Shown: piece by piece, positions 1 through 8,925 of the stretch
Layout of the letters: each line of letters opens with the position of its first letter
Position numbering within the stretch: the stretch's first letter is position 1
DNA from: Acidobacteriota bacterium
Lineage (GTDB): Bacteria > Acidobacteriota > Terriglobia > Acidiferrales > UBA7541
DNA length: 64,000 nucleotides
Direction of reading: 5' to 3'
NCBI GenBank assembly: GCA_021324935.1
Contig: JAJPIE010000037.1
Span: 62,001-126,000, forward strand
Program-made: the position numbers and the translations under genes
The notes under the pieces: model-generated
What the model was told of the DNA's origin: nothing
The model's input: only the letters and a program-made list of their open reading frames with translations
Database searches by the model: none

Positions 1-398
1 CTTTGCTGATTACCGGCGAGCACTTGAGCGTGTCCTCCGGCGTGGGCTTCCTGGCGCTATTCGGAGTTTCCGTGCAAACCGGCGTGATCATGGTGGAGTA
101 CATCAACCATTTGCGAGGGTCGGGCTATACGATTGAAGACGCGGCCGTGGAAGGGGCGATACTCCGCTTGCGCCCGATCATGATGACCATGCTGGTGGCC
201 ATTCTCGGGTTGTTGCCGGCGGCGTTATCGCGGGGCATTGGTTCGGACTCCCAACGACCCTTTGCGATTGTCATCGTGGGAGGATTGCTCGCCGCGCTGC
301 TGCTGAGCATCTACCTGCTGCCCGCGCTGTATGTAACCTTCGCGCGCGACACAGATAAGTTGCCGCCGGCCAGCGCGGAGTGGCAGGAAATCACCTGA
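1..398 (+). CDS. RND efflux transporter permease, heavy-metal (CzcA/CusA) type, C-terminal end only
   Basis: This is the last 131 or so residues of an inner-membrane RND pump. The 5' part lies outside the window, so the TTG at base 3 is not a real start. The visible part has the HME-RND hallmark around GFLALFGVSVQTGVIMVEYI, followed by RLRPIMMTMLVAILGLLPAA and a final helix GGLLAALLLSIYLLPALYV, corresponding to the last transmembrane helices of the family. These pumps drive proton-coupled export of metal ions or related substrates through a CusB-like adaptor and an outer-membrane channel. The partner genes would be to the left. The substrate cannot be told from this fragment. Confidence 0.88.
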   Translation, partial: LLITGEHLSVSSGVGFLALFGVSVQTGVIMVEYINHLRGSGYTIEDAAVEGAILRLRPIMMTMLVAILGLLPAALSRGIGSDSQRPFAIVIVGGLLAALLLSIYLLPALYVTFARDTDKLPPASAEWQEIT

Positions 399-415
399 CA
401 AAACTGCGCAGCGGC

Positions 416-431
416 TGTGATATTGGTCACA
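416..431. promoter_or_regulatory. CRP-type palindromic operator upstream of nifJ
   Basis: TGTGATATTGGTCACA is a perfect match to the CRP half-sites TGTGA-N6-TCACA. It lies about 103 bases before the nifJ start, in the only gap between the RND gene and nifJ. The two arms are exact inverted complements. It suggests control of the nifJ operon by a CRP/FNR-family regulator. The half-sites are of CRP rather than FNR (TTGAT) type. Confidence 0.65.
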
Positions 432-533
432 CAGCGGACGGCAGGTTTCTTTTGTTTCGCGAGATGCATACTTGCCATTGCAATCGACTTTATCCCGGCC
501 TAGGATTTTTCTAGTCGCTCCCGGGAGTTTTCC

Positions 534-3500
534 ATGAAACATTCCATGTCTATCCTCGACGGCAATGAAGCGGCCGCCTCGGTCGCCTACCGCTTGAATG
601 AGGTCATTGCCATTTATCCGATCACGCCCTCCTCGCCGATGGGCGAATGGTCGGATCAGTGGAACTCCGAGAAAAAGAAGAATATTTACGGCGCGATTCC
701 CGATGTGATCGAAATGCAGAGCGAAGGCGGCGCGGCGGGCGCGCTGCACGGCGCATTGCAAGCGGGAGCCCTGGGAACGACGTTCACCGCATCGCAGGGC
801 CTGCTGCTGATGATCCCGAATATGTACAAGATCGCCGGTGAGCTTACTTCCGCGGTGATTCATGTGGCCGCGCGGACTCTGGCCACGCATGCGCTCTCGA
901 TTTTCGGGGATCACAGCGACGTGATGTCCACGCGCGCCACGGGATTTGCGCTGCTTTCTTCGAATTCCGTGCAGGAAGCCCACGATCTCGCGTGCATCGC
1001 GCAGGCGGCAACGCTCGAATCGCGAATTCCGTTTTTGCACTTCTTCGACGGGTTTCGCACTTCGCATGAAGTGGGGATGATCGATGCGCTGAGCGACGAT
1101 GATTTGCGCGCGATTGTGGACGAAAAATTCGTGCGCCAGCATCGCGAGCGCGCCATGTCTCCCGACCGTCCGGTGCTGCGCGGGACGGCGCAAAATCCGG
1201 ACGTGTTCTTCCAGGCGCGCGAAGCTTGCAACCCCTTCTATCGCGCCTGCCCCACGATTGTTCAGGAAGTGATGGATCGCTTCGCCAAACGCATCGGCAG
1301 GTGCTATCACCTTTTTGATTATTACGGCGCGCCTGATGCCGAGCGCTTGATCATTCTGATGGGCTCCGGCGCCGGAGCCGCCGAAGAAGCCGTCGACGCG
1401 TTGCAAAAATCTGGCGAAAAGGTGGGCATGCTGAAAGTGCGCTTGTTCCGGCCCTTCTCTGCGGACGCGTTTTTGGGGGCAATCCCGAACAGCGTGAAGT
1501 CCATCGCTGTGCTCGACCGCACGAAAGAACCCGGCAGCCTGGGCGAGCCGCTCTATCAGGATGTGCTGAGCGTCTATATGGAGCGTTACGCCGCGAACCC
1601 GTCGGCAGGAATTCCGCGAGTAATTGGCGGACGCTACGGGCTCTCTTCCAAGGAATTTACCCCGGCAATGGCGAAATCGGTCTTCGATGAGTTGAAGAAG
1701 GCCGAGCCGAAGAATCATTTCACGGTCGGCATCCACGACGACGTGACGCACACCAGTCTCAGCTACGACCCGGAGTTTTCAACCGAAGACCCGCGGGTCG
1801 TGCGCGCTCTCTTCTACGGTCTCGGCTCCGATGGGACCGTTGGTGCGAACAAAAACTCGATCAAGATCATCGGCAAGGGCACGAATTATTTCGCGCAGGC
1901 GTACTTTGTGTATGACTCGAAAAAAGCCGGCGCGATCACCGTGTCTCATCTGCGCTTTGGCCCGGACCCGATCCGTTCTACGTACCTGATCAGCCGGGCG
2001 AGCTTCGTGGCGTGTCACCAGTTTCAGTTTTTGGACCGTATTGACGTTTTGGCAGCGGCTGAATCCGGCGCCACGTTCCTACTGAACGCTCCCTTTGGGC
2101 CGGGAGAAATCTGGAATCACATTCCGCGTCAGGTTCAGGAAACCATCCTGAAAAAGAAGCTGCGTTTCTTCGTGATCGACGCTTACAAAGTTGCACGCGA
2201 GGCAGGCATGGGCAGCCGCATCAACACCATCATGCAGACTTGCTTCTTTGCCATCAGCGGCGTTCTGCCGCGCGAGGAAGCCATCGCCGCCATCAAAAAG
2301 GCGATCTTCGAAACCTACGGTAAGCGCGGCGAAGCCGTGGTGCAAAAGAACTACGCCGCCGTCGATCACACCCTTGCCCACCTGGGCGAAGTCAAAATTC
2401 CCGAGCGCGTTACCGCGCTTTTCGACATGTTGCCGGCCGTTTCGCCCAAGGCGCCGCTGTTCGTCCGCAATGTGCTGGGGACCATCGTGACCGGCAAGGG
2501 CGATTCACTGCCCGTCAGCGCCATGCCCATCGATGGCACGTTTCCAACCGGAACGGCGATGTGGGAAAAGCGCAATATCGCACAGGAAATACCCGTGTGG
2601 GATGCGGACCTGTGCATCCAGTGCGGCAAATGCGTGCTGGTTTGCCCTCACGCTGTGATTCGAGCGAAGTTATATGACGCTTCGCTTTTGCAGAACGCGC
2701 CGGAGACCTTCAAATCCTCGAAGCCGCGCTGGCGTGAGTTCGAATCGTTGCGTTACACGTTGCAGGTCGCGCCAGAGGATTGCACTGGCTGCCGCCTCTG
2801 CGTGGAGGTTTGCCCCGCGAAGAGCAAGAGCGAAGTGAAACACAAGGCGATCAATATGTTGCCGCAGGCTCCGCTGCGGCAACCCGAAAGCCGCAATTGG
2901 GAATTCTTCCTCAACCTCCCGGAGCTCGACCGCCAGAAGCTCTCGCTTTCGCAGGTGAAGGATTCGCAGCTTCTGGAGCCGCTGTTTGAGTTTTCCGGGG
3001 CATGCGCGGGTTGCGGCGAAACACCGTACATCAAATTGCTCACGCAACTTTTCGGCGACCGGCTGCTGATCGCCAACGCCACCGGCTGCTCGTCCATTTA
3101 CGGCGGCAATCTGCCTACCACGCCGTACACGATGAATCGCGAGGGCCGCGGGCCGGCGTGGTCCAACTCCTTGTTCGAAGACAACGCGGAATTCGGCCTG
3201 GGCATGCGGCTGGCGATTGACCAGCAAGCCGAGTATGCGCGCGAACTTGTCAAACGCCTCAATGGCCCCGTGGGCGACGAACTGGTGAAAGCCATCCTGG
3301 ATGCCGACCAATCTAAAGAAAGTGGGATCGAGGAGCAGCGCCGCCGGGTCGTGGAGCTACGCAAAAGAATTGGCGGATTGGCTTCACCCGAAGCTCTCTC
3401 TCTTGTGCCGATCGCCGACGCGCTGGTGCGCAAGAGCGTATGGCTGGTGGGCGGGGATGGCTGGGCATACGACATTGGGTTTGGTGGGCTCGATCACGTG

Positions 3501-4157
3501 CTTGGCTCCGGCCGCAATGTGAATGTGCTTGTGTTGGATACGGAGGTCTACTCGAATACCGGCGGGCAGATGTCCAAGGCAACTCCCCGCGGCGCGGTGG
3601 CGAAATTTGCCACCGGCGGAAAACACACAGGAAAAAAGGACCTTGCCATGGAAGCGGTCAGCTATGGCTATGTCTACGTGGCGCGCGTCGCCATGGGCGC
3701 GGGCGACACCCACACTGTGAAGGCGTTTCTGGAAGCGGAAGCCCACGAGGGGCCTTCGCTCATCATTGCCTATAGCCACTGCATTGCGCACGGCTACGAT
3801 ATGGCCATGGGCCTGGAGCAGCAGAAGAAAGCGGTGCTTTCGGGTTACTGGCCGCTGATGCGCTACAATCCAGCCCTGCGCCTGGAAGGGAAGAACCCGT
3901 TCCAACTCGATTCCAAGGCGCCCAGCATCCCCTTCCGGCAGTACGCTTATCAGGAGGCGCGCTACACCATGCTGGTGCGCAGCGATCCCGAAGCCGCGCG
4001 CGAACTCCTGAAAATGGCGCAGGATGACGTCGAGCGGCAATGGCGTGTCTACTCCAACCGCGCCGCCATGGCGGGCCGCAGCGAATCGCCGGGCATTGCG
4101 CCCGTCGAGCCGGAAAGCGCTCCGCAACCCGTGAAGAAGGGAGGAGAAGAGGAATGA
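534..4157 (+). CDS. nifJ: Pyruvate:ferredoxin (flavodoxin) oxidoreductase
   Basis: This cytoplasmic single-chain PFOR of 1207 aa, the usual family length, oxidises pyruvate with CoA to acetyl-CoA and CO2 and passes electrons to ferredoxin or flavodoxin. The N-terminal pyruvate domain shows [16 protein letters not shown] (about residues 28-43). Two [4Fe-4S] motifs sit at [12 protein letters not shown] (about 694) and [12 protein letters not shown] (about 750). The C-terminal TPP domain has [15 protein letters not shown] and [19 protein letters not shown], the last ending near residue 1020. An ATG preceded by CCGGGAG supports the start. Its stop overlaps the start of the next gene (ATGA), so the two are probably translated together. 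A CRP-type site lies upstream. Confidence 0.97.
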   Translation: MKHSMSILDGNEAAASVAYRLNEVIAIYPITPSSPMGEWSDQWNSEKKKNIYGAIPDVIEMQSEGGAAGALHGALQAGALGTTFTASQGLLLMIPNMYKIAGELTSAVIHVAARTLATHALSIFGDHSDVMSTRATGFALLSSNSVQEAHDLACIAQAATLESRIPFLHFFDGFRTSHEVGMIDALSDDDLRAIVDEKFVRQHRERAMSPDRPVLRGTAQNPDVFFQAREACNPFYRACPTIVQEVMDRFAKRIGRCYHLFDYYGAPDAERLIILMGSGAGAAEEAVDALQKSGEKVGMLKVRLFRPFSADAFLGAIPNSVKSIAVLDRTKEPGSLGEPLYQDVLSVYMERYAANPSAGIPRVIGGRYGLSSKEFTPAMAKSVFDELKKAEPKNHFTVGIHDDVTHTSLSYDPEFSTEDPRVVRALFYGLGSDGTVGANKNSIKIIGKGTNYFAQAYFVYDSKKAGAITVSHLRFGPDPIRSTYLISRASFVACHQFQFLDRIDVLAAAESGATFLLNAPFGPGEIWNHIPRQVQETILKKKLRFFVIDAYKVAREAGMGSRINTIMQTCFFAISGVLPREEAIAAIKKAIFETYGKRGEAVVQKNYAAVDHTLAHLGEVKIPERVTALFDMLPAVSPKAPLFVRNVLGTIVTGKGDSLPVSAMPIDGTFPTGTAMWEKRNIAQEIPVWDADLCIQCGKCVLVCPHAVIRAKLYDASLLQNAPETFKSSKPRWREFESLRYTLQVAPEDCTGCRLCVEVCPAKSKSEVKHKAINMLPQAPLRQPESRNWEFFLNLPELDRQKLSLSQVKDSQLLEPLFEFSGACAGCGETPYIKLLTQLFGDRLLIANATGCSSIYGGNLPTTPYTMNREGRGPAWSNSLFEDNAEFGLGMRLAIDQQAEYARELVKRLNGPVGDELVKAILDADQSKESGIEEQRRRVVELRKRIGGLASPEALSLVPIADALVRKSVWLVGGDGWAYDIGFGGLDHVLGSGRNVNVLVLDTEVYSNTGGQMSKATPRGAVAKFATGGKHTGKKDLAMEAVSYGYVYVARVAMGAGDTHTVKAFLEAEAHEGPSLIIAYSHCIAHGYDMAMGLEQQKKAVLSGYWPLMRYNPALRLEGKNPFQLDSKAPSIPFRQYAYQEARYTMLVRSDPEAARELLKMAQDDVERQWRVYSNRAAMAGRSESPGIAPVEPESAPQPVKKGGEEE

Positions 4158-5170
4158 GCGACCTGCGAACGAAGTATCTCGGCCTGCTCCTGAAATCTCC
4201 CGTGTTGGCTTCCGCTTCGCCCCTATGCGAGTCGGTGGACAACATCCGGCGCCTCGAAGACCAGCAGATTGGCGCCGTTGTGCTCCCTTCGCTGTTTGAG
4301 GAGCAACTCGAGCTGGAAAGCCTGACCGTGGACTACGATCTGGCGCGAGGCGCCGAGAGTTTTCCGGAGTCCGCCAATTTCTTTCCCGATCTGAAAACCT
4401 ATAATCTTGGGCCCGACGGCTACCTGGAATTGATTCGCCATGCCAAGGAAAGCGTGGATATTCCCATTATCGCGAGCCTGAATGGGATCTCCGATGGCGG
4501 TTGGCTGCAATATGCAAAGTTGATGGAGGAGGCCGGCGCTGACGCCATCGAATTGAATATCTATTCCATCACCACCGATCCGGGCGTAACCGGTGCGGAA
4601 GTCGAGCAGGGATATATCGATCTGGTGCGGCATCTGAAGCGCAGCATCGGCATTCCGCTCGCGGTGAAGCTGTCGCCCTTTTTCAGTGCGCCGGGGAATA
4701 TGGGCGTTCGCTTCGATGAGGCGCACGCCAATGGCATCGTGATGTTCAACCGTTTTTACCAGCCGGACTTCGACATTGAGCAGCTCGAAGTGGTCCCCAG
4801 CCTGACGCTCAGCCGACCCGACGAGCTTCTGCTGCGGCTGCACTGGACGGCCCTGCTTTACGGAAACGTCCAGGCCGATCTAGGCATCACCGGCGGCGTG
4901 CACACTGCCAGCGACGTCGTGAAGTGCATCCTGGCCGGGGCCAAAGTGGCATTCATGACTTCGGCACTGTTGCGCAATGGCGTGCAGCACGCGGCTCACG
5001 TGATCGCCGAAGTGGAGCGCTGGCTGGATGAACACGAGTACGTTTCGGTGCACCAGATGTGCGGCAGCATGAGCCGCGGCGCGGTAGCCGATCCGACGGC
5101 CTTCGAACGCGGGAACTATATGAAGGTGCTTAGCTCCTACAGCTTGCGCGCGAATATTTTCAACGATTAG
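4154..5170 (+). CDS. Dihydroorotate dehydrogenase-like FMN protein coupled to nifJ
   Basis: This 338-aa TIM-barrel protein is of the DHOD-like family. The track extends the ORF upstream into nifJ. The ATG at 4154, after GAGGAGAAGAGGA, is the evident start and overlaps the nifJ stop by four bases. FMN-barrel features are visible: [16 protein letters not shown] at the N-terminus, the substrate-loop region [15 protein letters not shown], the strand [10 protein letters not shown], and a phosphate-binding end around [24 protein letters not shown]-like proteins of this type commonly neighbour PFOR genes, but their reaction is not established. A role in pyrimidine synthesis is not implied by the context, and a redox role linked to PFOR is an inference. 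Confidence 0.88.
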   Translation: MSDLRTKYLGLLLKSPVLASASPLCESVDNIRRLEDQQIGAVVLPSLFEEQLELESLTVDYDLARGAESFPESANFFPDLKTYNLGPDGYLELIRHAKESVDIPIIASLNGISDGGWLQYAKLMEEAGADAIELNIYSITTDPGVTGAEVEQGYIDLVRHLKRSIGIPLAVKLSPFFSAPGNMGVRFDEAHANGIVMFNRFYQPDFDIEQLEVVPSLTLSRPDELLLRLHWTALLYGNVQADLGITGGVHTASDVVKCILAGAKVAFMTSALLRNGVQHAAHVIAEVERWLDEHEYVSVHQMCGSMSRGAVADPTAFERGNYMKVLSSYSLRANIFND

Positions 5171-5192
5171 CGAATGAACCTCGCAATCGTCT

Positions 5193-5213
5193 GCTGCCTG
5201 TTTGCCAGGCAGC
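5193..5213. terminator. Hairpin between convergent genes
   Basis: GCTGCCTG-TTTGC-CAGGCAGC forms a perfect 8-bp stem with a 5-base loop, between the stop of the DHOD-like gene and the stop of the oppositely oriented HDOD gene. There is no T-tract on either side, so it may be a weak bidirectional terminator or only an RNA-stabilising hairpin. Confidence 0.5.
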
Positions 5214-5216
5214 GAG

Positions 5217-6125
5217 TCAGCGGGTTGCCATCGCCGGCGTGAAAACTTGGTCGGCAAGATTTTCCGCGGCGGAAACCAGGTGATGGAGAAGCCCTGAATA
5301 AGCCGCTTCCGTGAACGGTCGCGCGGCCGGAAAGCGTGGGCACAGCGATTCCCAGATGTGTGGCAGGGAAGCAGCCTCGCTGGATTGAAGTTCATAGCCA
5401 TACCCCAGCCCGAGTTTCTGACAGACGAGATCGGCGGCATGCACCAGCAAGGTCGTGTCGCTGGGCGCCGGCTGTTTTTGCGGGTCGCAGTGATGCTCGA
5501 TCACGTCAGCGAGTTCCTCGGGCAGCCGCCACAGCTCGGAAAGGATTCGGCCACTTTCCGCGTGCGAGAAGCCCATGATGCTTTTTTCGATTTCCTCGAG
5601 CGGCGCGCGCTTTCGCTGCGCTTCCTCCAAGACGTCGCGAAAATCTTCGACGAAAAGAACGCCGTTCACCAACACTCCGATATCGTGCAGCAAACCGGCA
5701 AGGTAGATATCCTCCAGGGATTTTGCCCCGAATTCCTCCCCAAGGCCTTGCGCAACCACCGCGGTTCCCAGCGCATGACGCCAAAAAACTTCTTTGCCGA
5801 CATTGGTGTTCACGTTGGAAAACATCATCGGTAGGCTGCAGGAGAAGACAAGATCGCGGATGCGCCACAGTCCCAAGGCCAGCACGGCGTCTTTCACGCT
5901 GACAACGTCGCCTCTTTGGCGGAAAAGCGCGGAGTTTGCCAAGCGCAGGCATTGTGCCGCCAGGGATTTGTCGTACGAGATGTGGCGGATGATTTGGTCA
6001 AGATCGATTTTGCTGCTCTTCTGGCTGAGCGCATCGCACAACGTCGCAAGGACCGCGGGCATGGCCGGCAAGTTGCCCAGTTGCTTGATCCGCTGCGTCA
6101 GAATGTCGTAGGTCACCAGATTCAC
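5217..6125 (-). CDS. HDOD domain signalling protein
   Basis: This 302-aa soluble protein has one HDOD domain covering most of its length. It starts with GTG (MNLVTYDIL after conversion), preceded by AAGAGG at good spacing; the adjacent ATG is out of frame. The sequence shows ISYDKSLAAQCLRLANSALF, the HD-like AGLLHDIGVLVN, SHAESGRIL and IEHHCDP. These are the conserved stations of the family, which lacks a proven common catalytic activity and often acts in regulation or as a protein scaffold. It is clearly paralogous to the HDOD gene after cheR, sharing LANS, LLHD(I/L)GILVN, HAESG and GLGYGY. A candidate sigma-54 promoter lies about 85 bases upstream, which would tie it to the flagellar regulon. 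Confidence 0.88.
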   Translation of the reverse strand: MNLVTYDILTQRIKQLGNLPAMPAVLATLCDALSQKSSKIDLDQIIRHISYDKSLAAQCLRLANSALFRQRGDVVSVKDAVLALGLWRIRDLVFSCSLPMMFSNVNTNVGKEVFWRHALGTAVVAQGLGEEFGAKSLEDIYLAGLLHDIGVLVNGVLFVEDFRDVLEEAQRKRAPLEEIEKSIMGFSHAESGRILSELWRLPEELADVIEHHCDPQKQPAPSDTTLLVHAADLVCQKLGLGYGYELQSSEAASLPHIWESLCPRFPAARPFTEAAYSGLLHHLVSAAENLADQVFTPAMATR

Positions 6126-6488
6126 ATCCGCACCTCTTGGTTGGCTCCCGTTCGTTGGCCACGGATGAATATCTGGCTATTTCGCATTGGCATCGTCCCA
6201 AGGGAAATGAAGCACGCGTCCTGCCAGAAACCCGCGGGCATTTTCGGAGGGTTACGGAGGGAATGATGTTCCACACCAGAACATTCTTGCCTGTTCCGGG
6301 TCACTCATCCGGTCTCAGATGCGTGTGATCTCTGACTTTGCCGGGCGGCTAGCAAAGACCGGCGTGCGGCTTGTGATTTGAAAGGCTTGAACGGCTCGCA
6401 GAGGCGCGCTCTCCCCGCGTCCCGTCTCAACAATGGCCCATCTCGTGCACCATACTCGCCGGGTTTCGCGAAGCCACCGCGTCCGACT
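6126..6488. other. Divergent intergenic region between the HDOD and EAL-HDOD genes
   Basis: These 363 bases hold no convincing gene. The short ORFs listed there have no ribosome site or family likeness. Seen in it are a sigma-54-like site on the minus strand (6211-6227) and an inverted repeat ATGTTC-N7-GAACAT at 6266-6284. No clear promoter for the rightward EAL-HDOD gene could be picked out. Confidence 0.6.
6211..6227 (-). promoter_or_regulatory. Candidate sigma-54 promoter for the minus-strand HDOD gene
   Basis: Read on the minus strand, CTGGCAGGACGCGTGCT has GG and GC separated by ten bases, with CTGGCA at -24 and GTGCT at -12. The expected transcript would begin near 6200, about 75 bases before the GTG start. 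The -12 box is imperfect. Confidence 0.4.
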
Positions 6489-7730
6489 ATGACCGCTTCG
6501 GAAAGTTACAATCGCTTTCTCGCACGGCAGCCCATCCTGGCCCCTGATCGCAACCTCTTTGCTTACGAAATTCTTTCCCGCTATGGGCCGGAAAATTATT
6601 GCCGGCCTAAGCCCGGGTCGGCGGTTTCGGTCAACGCGATGGATGAACTGTTTCTCATGGGTATTCGCACCATGACCGATGGACTGCCTGCGTTCATGAA
6701 TTGTACGCGGGAATTTTTGCTACAAGACTTCCTGACGCTGATGCCGCGCGAGCTGGTGGTCGGCGAAATTCTGGAAACCGTGCCGCCCGACGAGGACGTC
6801 ATCAATGCCTGCCGCCGCATGAAGGAACTTGGCTACCGTCTGGCGCTCGACGACTACTGCGACTTGCCGGAAACGCAGCCGCTGCTGGACTTCGCTGATT
6901 TCGTGAAAGTGGATGTGCTGTTGATGAGCGAGGCGGACCAGCGGCAGCTTCTGGAACGTTGCCGCCGCCGCGGGATTCCCACCATCGCGGAAAAAGTGGA
7001 AACCGATCATCAATTTCAAAGGTGCCGGGAGCTGGGTTACGACTTCTTCCAGGGATATTTCTTTTGTCGGCCGCAAATCGTCGGCCGCCGCAGCGTGCCC
7101 GCCAACAAGGCCGTGTACCTGGAACTCTTGCAGGCGGTGAACGAGCCGGTTTTCAATCTCCACCGCATATCGATGATCTTCAAGCGCGATATTTCGCTCA
7201 GCTATCGCTTGCTGCGCTATCTGAATTCCGCAGCCTTTGCGTTTCGGGTGGAGATCCACTCCATTCCCCACGCGTTGAGTCTGCTGGGAGAGCGCGCGAT
7301 GCGCAAATGGATTTCGCTGGTCAGCGTTGCCGCGCTGGGTGACGAAGTGGCCGACAGCCTGCTGCGGCTTCCCTTGTTGCGCGCCATGTTCTGCGAACTG
7401 ATCGGCCAGAAAATCGGCATGCTCCGCGAGACCAACGAACTCTTCTTGCTGGGCTTGCTCTCCGTGATGGATGCGCTGCTCAACCTGCCCATGGCCGCCG
7501 TACTACAGGACATTAAAGTGGATGAGGAAATCGCCAAGGCCTTGCAGGGACATGAGAGCCGCTACCGGCCGATCTTCGAAGTGGTTCTCGACTACGAATC
7601 CGGCACCTGGGGCCAACTGGCCGAATCCTGCCGACGCATCGGCCTCCACGAAAATTTTCTCCCGGATCTGTATCTGCGATCCGTCAGTTGGGTAAGCGAG
7701 GTTCTTGCCGAAGTGCCGGTTTCGGCCTGA
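6489..7730 (+). CDS. EAL-HDOD (YuxH-type) signalling protein with degenerate EAL motif
   Basis: This cytoplasmic protein has 413 aa if started at ATG 6489 (MTASESYNRFLARQPIL); the track's TTG at 6378 adds 37 residues of unlike composition. The N-terminal half resembles an EAL phosphodiesterase domain of the YuxH family: FLARQPILAPDRNLFAYEILSRYG, then LALDDYCD, VKVDVLL and IAEKVE. The C-terminal half is HDOD: FKRDISLSYRLLRYLNSAAF and the MRKWISLVSV segment. The signature EAL/ELL position reads EIL and several acidic metal ligands are hard to place, so c-di-GMP hydrolysis is doubtful. Binding or protein-contact roles are more likely. It ends five bases from the convergent pcaC gene. Confidence 0.87.
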   Translation: MTASESYNRFLARQPILAPDRNLFAYEILSRYGPENYCRPKPGSAVSVNAMDELFLMGIRTMTDGLPAFMNCTREFLLQDFLTLMPRELVVGEILETVPPDEDVINACRRMKELGYRLALDDYCDLPETQPLLDFADFVKVDVLLMSEADQRQLLERCRRRGIPTIAEKVETDHQFQRCRELGYDFFQGYFFCRPQIVGRRSVPANKAVYLELLQAVNEPVFNLHRISMIFKRDISLSYRLLRYLNSAAFAFRVEIHSIPHALSLLGERAMRKWISLVSVAALGDEVADSLLRLPLLRAMFCELIGQKIGMLRETNELFLLGLLSVMDALLNLPMAAVLQDIKVDEEIAKALQGHESRYRPIFEVVLDYESGTWGQLAESCRRIGLHENFLPDLYLRSVSWVSEVLAEVPVSA

Positions 7731-7735
7731 TCCGC

Positions 7736-8116
7736 TTATTTCCGGTCTTCCGCGAAGACTTCTTCGGCCACGTGAAAGGCATGATTTGCCGCCGGGACCC
7801 CGCAATAGATCGCCGTCTGCAACAAAACCTCTTCCAGTTCCTCGCGCGACAAGCCGGTATTTGCCGAAGCTCGCACGTGGAGCCGAAGTTCCTCCGTGCG
7901 GTTCAGCGCCACCATCATGGCAATCGTGATCATGCTGCGCGTCTTTTTGGGGAGGCCGGGACGCGTCCAGATTTCCCCCCAGGCATAGCGCGTGATCAGG
8001 TCTTGAAACGCGGCATTGAATTCGTTCTTCTGGGCTTCCGCGCGCTTAACGTGCGCTTTCCCCAACACCTGCTTGCGGACCCTCATGCCTTTCTTGTGGC
8101 GATCGCGGTCGTTCAT
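7736..8116 (-). CDS. pcaC: 4-carboxymuconolactone decarboxylase
   Basis: This 126-aa AhpD-like protein is the usual length of PcaC, which converts 4-carboxymuconolactone to 3-oxoadipate enol-lactone in protocatechuate breakdown. The family core is visible: FQDLITRYAWGEIWTRPGL, TRSMITIAMMVALNR and the end segment LEEVLLQTAIYCGVPAANHAF. The start has a good AAGGAG box and overlaps the pcaD stop by four bases (ATGA), so it is the last gene of the pcaF-B-D-C operon. The N-terminus is rich in Arg and Lys. Confidence 0.92.
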   Translation of the reverse strand: MNDRDRHKKGMRVRKQVLGKAHVKRAEAQKNEFNAAFQDLITRYAWGEIWTRPGLPKKTRSMITIAMMVALNRTEELRLHVRASANTGLSREELEEVLLQTAIYCGVPAANHAFHVAEEVFAEDRK

Positions 8117-8907
8117 CCGTGCGCTCCTTGGGATTTCAGGAATCCCAAAACCGTGCGATTAAAATCGTCTCGCGCTTCGATGTTGGAAAGATGCGCCGCC
8201 GGAAGCTCCGCGAAACTCGCGCCGCGAATCCGGCTTTCCAGAAAGCGCCCGTCGGCGGGAGTTGTTGCCTGGTCGTGCGTTCCTGCAATGATCAGCGCCG
8301 GCGGCTGAAAATTGTGGATGGAATCCCGGAAGTCGGCATCGCGCACAGCCGCGCAAGTGGCCGCATAACCTCCGGCATGGGTATTTTCCAGCATCTGCAG
8401 GACTTCACCTGCTTTGCGGGGATGCGAAGCGCGATATCCGGCCGTCAGCCAGCGATCCACCACGCCGGCGGAAATCGCTTTCATTCCGCCTTGCTGCACG
8501 GTGGTGATGCGCGCGTTCCAGGTGTCCGGGCTTCCGATTTTTGCGGCGGTATTGCACAGCACCATCTTGTGGAAGCGCGAGGCGGCGGTTATCCCAAGCT
8601 GCATTCCCACCAAGCCGCCAATGGACAGGCCACAGAAAAACACCCGATCGAGTTTCAGGGCGTCGAGCAATTGCAATACGTCCCCGGCGAGCTGCGCGAT
8701 CGTATAGGGGCCCGGCGTAACCGTTGATTGGCCGTGCCCCCGGCTGTCATAGCGCAGCACCCGAAATTCTCTTGTAAACGCCTGGAGTTGCGACTCCCAC
8801 ATTGCGTGAGAGGTCCCCAGCGAGTTTGAGAAGAGCACGACCGGCGCGCCTTCCGGCCCGTCCCATTGGTAAAACAATTGCGCATCGGCGATTTCTGCGA
8901 AAGCCAT
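8113..8907 (-). CDS. pcaD: 3-oxoadipate enol-lactonase
   Basis: This alpha/beta hydrolase hydrolyses 3-oxoadipate enol-lactone to 3-oxoadipate. The oxyanion loop VVLFSNSLGTSHAMW, the nucleophile elbow FFCGLSIGGLVG (Ser), the acid region ALIIAGTHDQATTP and the late His in LPAAHLSNIEA form the expected triad order. Of two in-frame ATGs (8913 and 8907) the second is chosen, because AAGGA lies 8 bases before it but only 2 before the first. The protein is 264 aa, typical for PcaD. It sits between pcaB and pcaC, overlapping the latter. Confidence 0.93.
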   Translation of the reverse strand: MAFAEIADAQLFYQWDGPEGAPVVLFSNSLGTSHAMWESQLQAFTREFRVLRYDSRGHGQSTVTPGPYTIAQLAGDVLQLLDALKLDRVFFCGLSIGGLVGMQLGITAASRFHKMVLCNTAAKIGSPDTWNARITTVQQGGMKAISAGVVDRWLTAGYRASHPRKAGEVLQMLENTHAGGYAATCAAVRDADFRDSIHNFQPPALIIAGTHDQATTPADGRFLESRIRGASFAELPAAHLSNIEARDDFNRTVLGFLKSQGAHG

Positions 8908-8925
8908 GATCATTGTCCTTTTGTC

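Noticed and set aside
225-1751. 508-aa ORF on the minus strand opposite nifJ
   Set aside because: It is a shadow ORF of high GC codon bias in nifJ. The plus strand has an unmistakable PFOR with all cofactor motifs. The same applies to 2670-3311 and 3384-4127.
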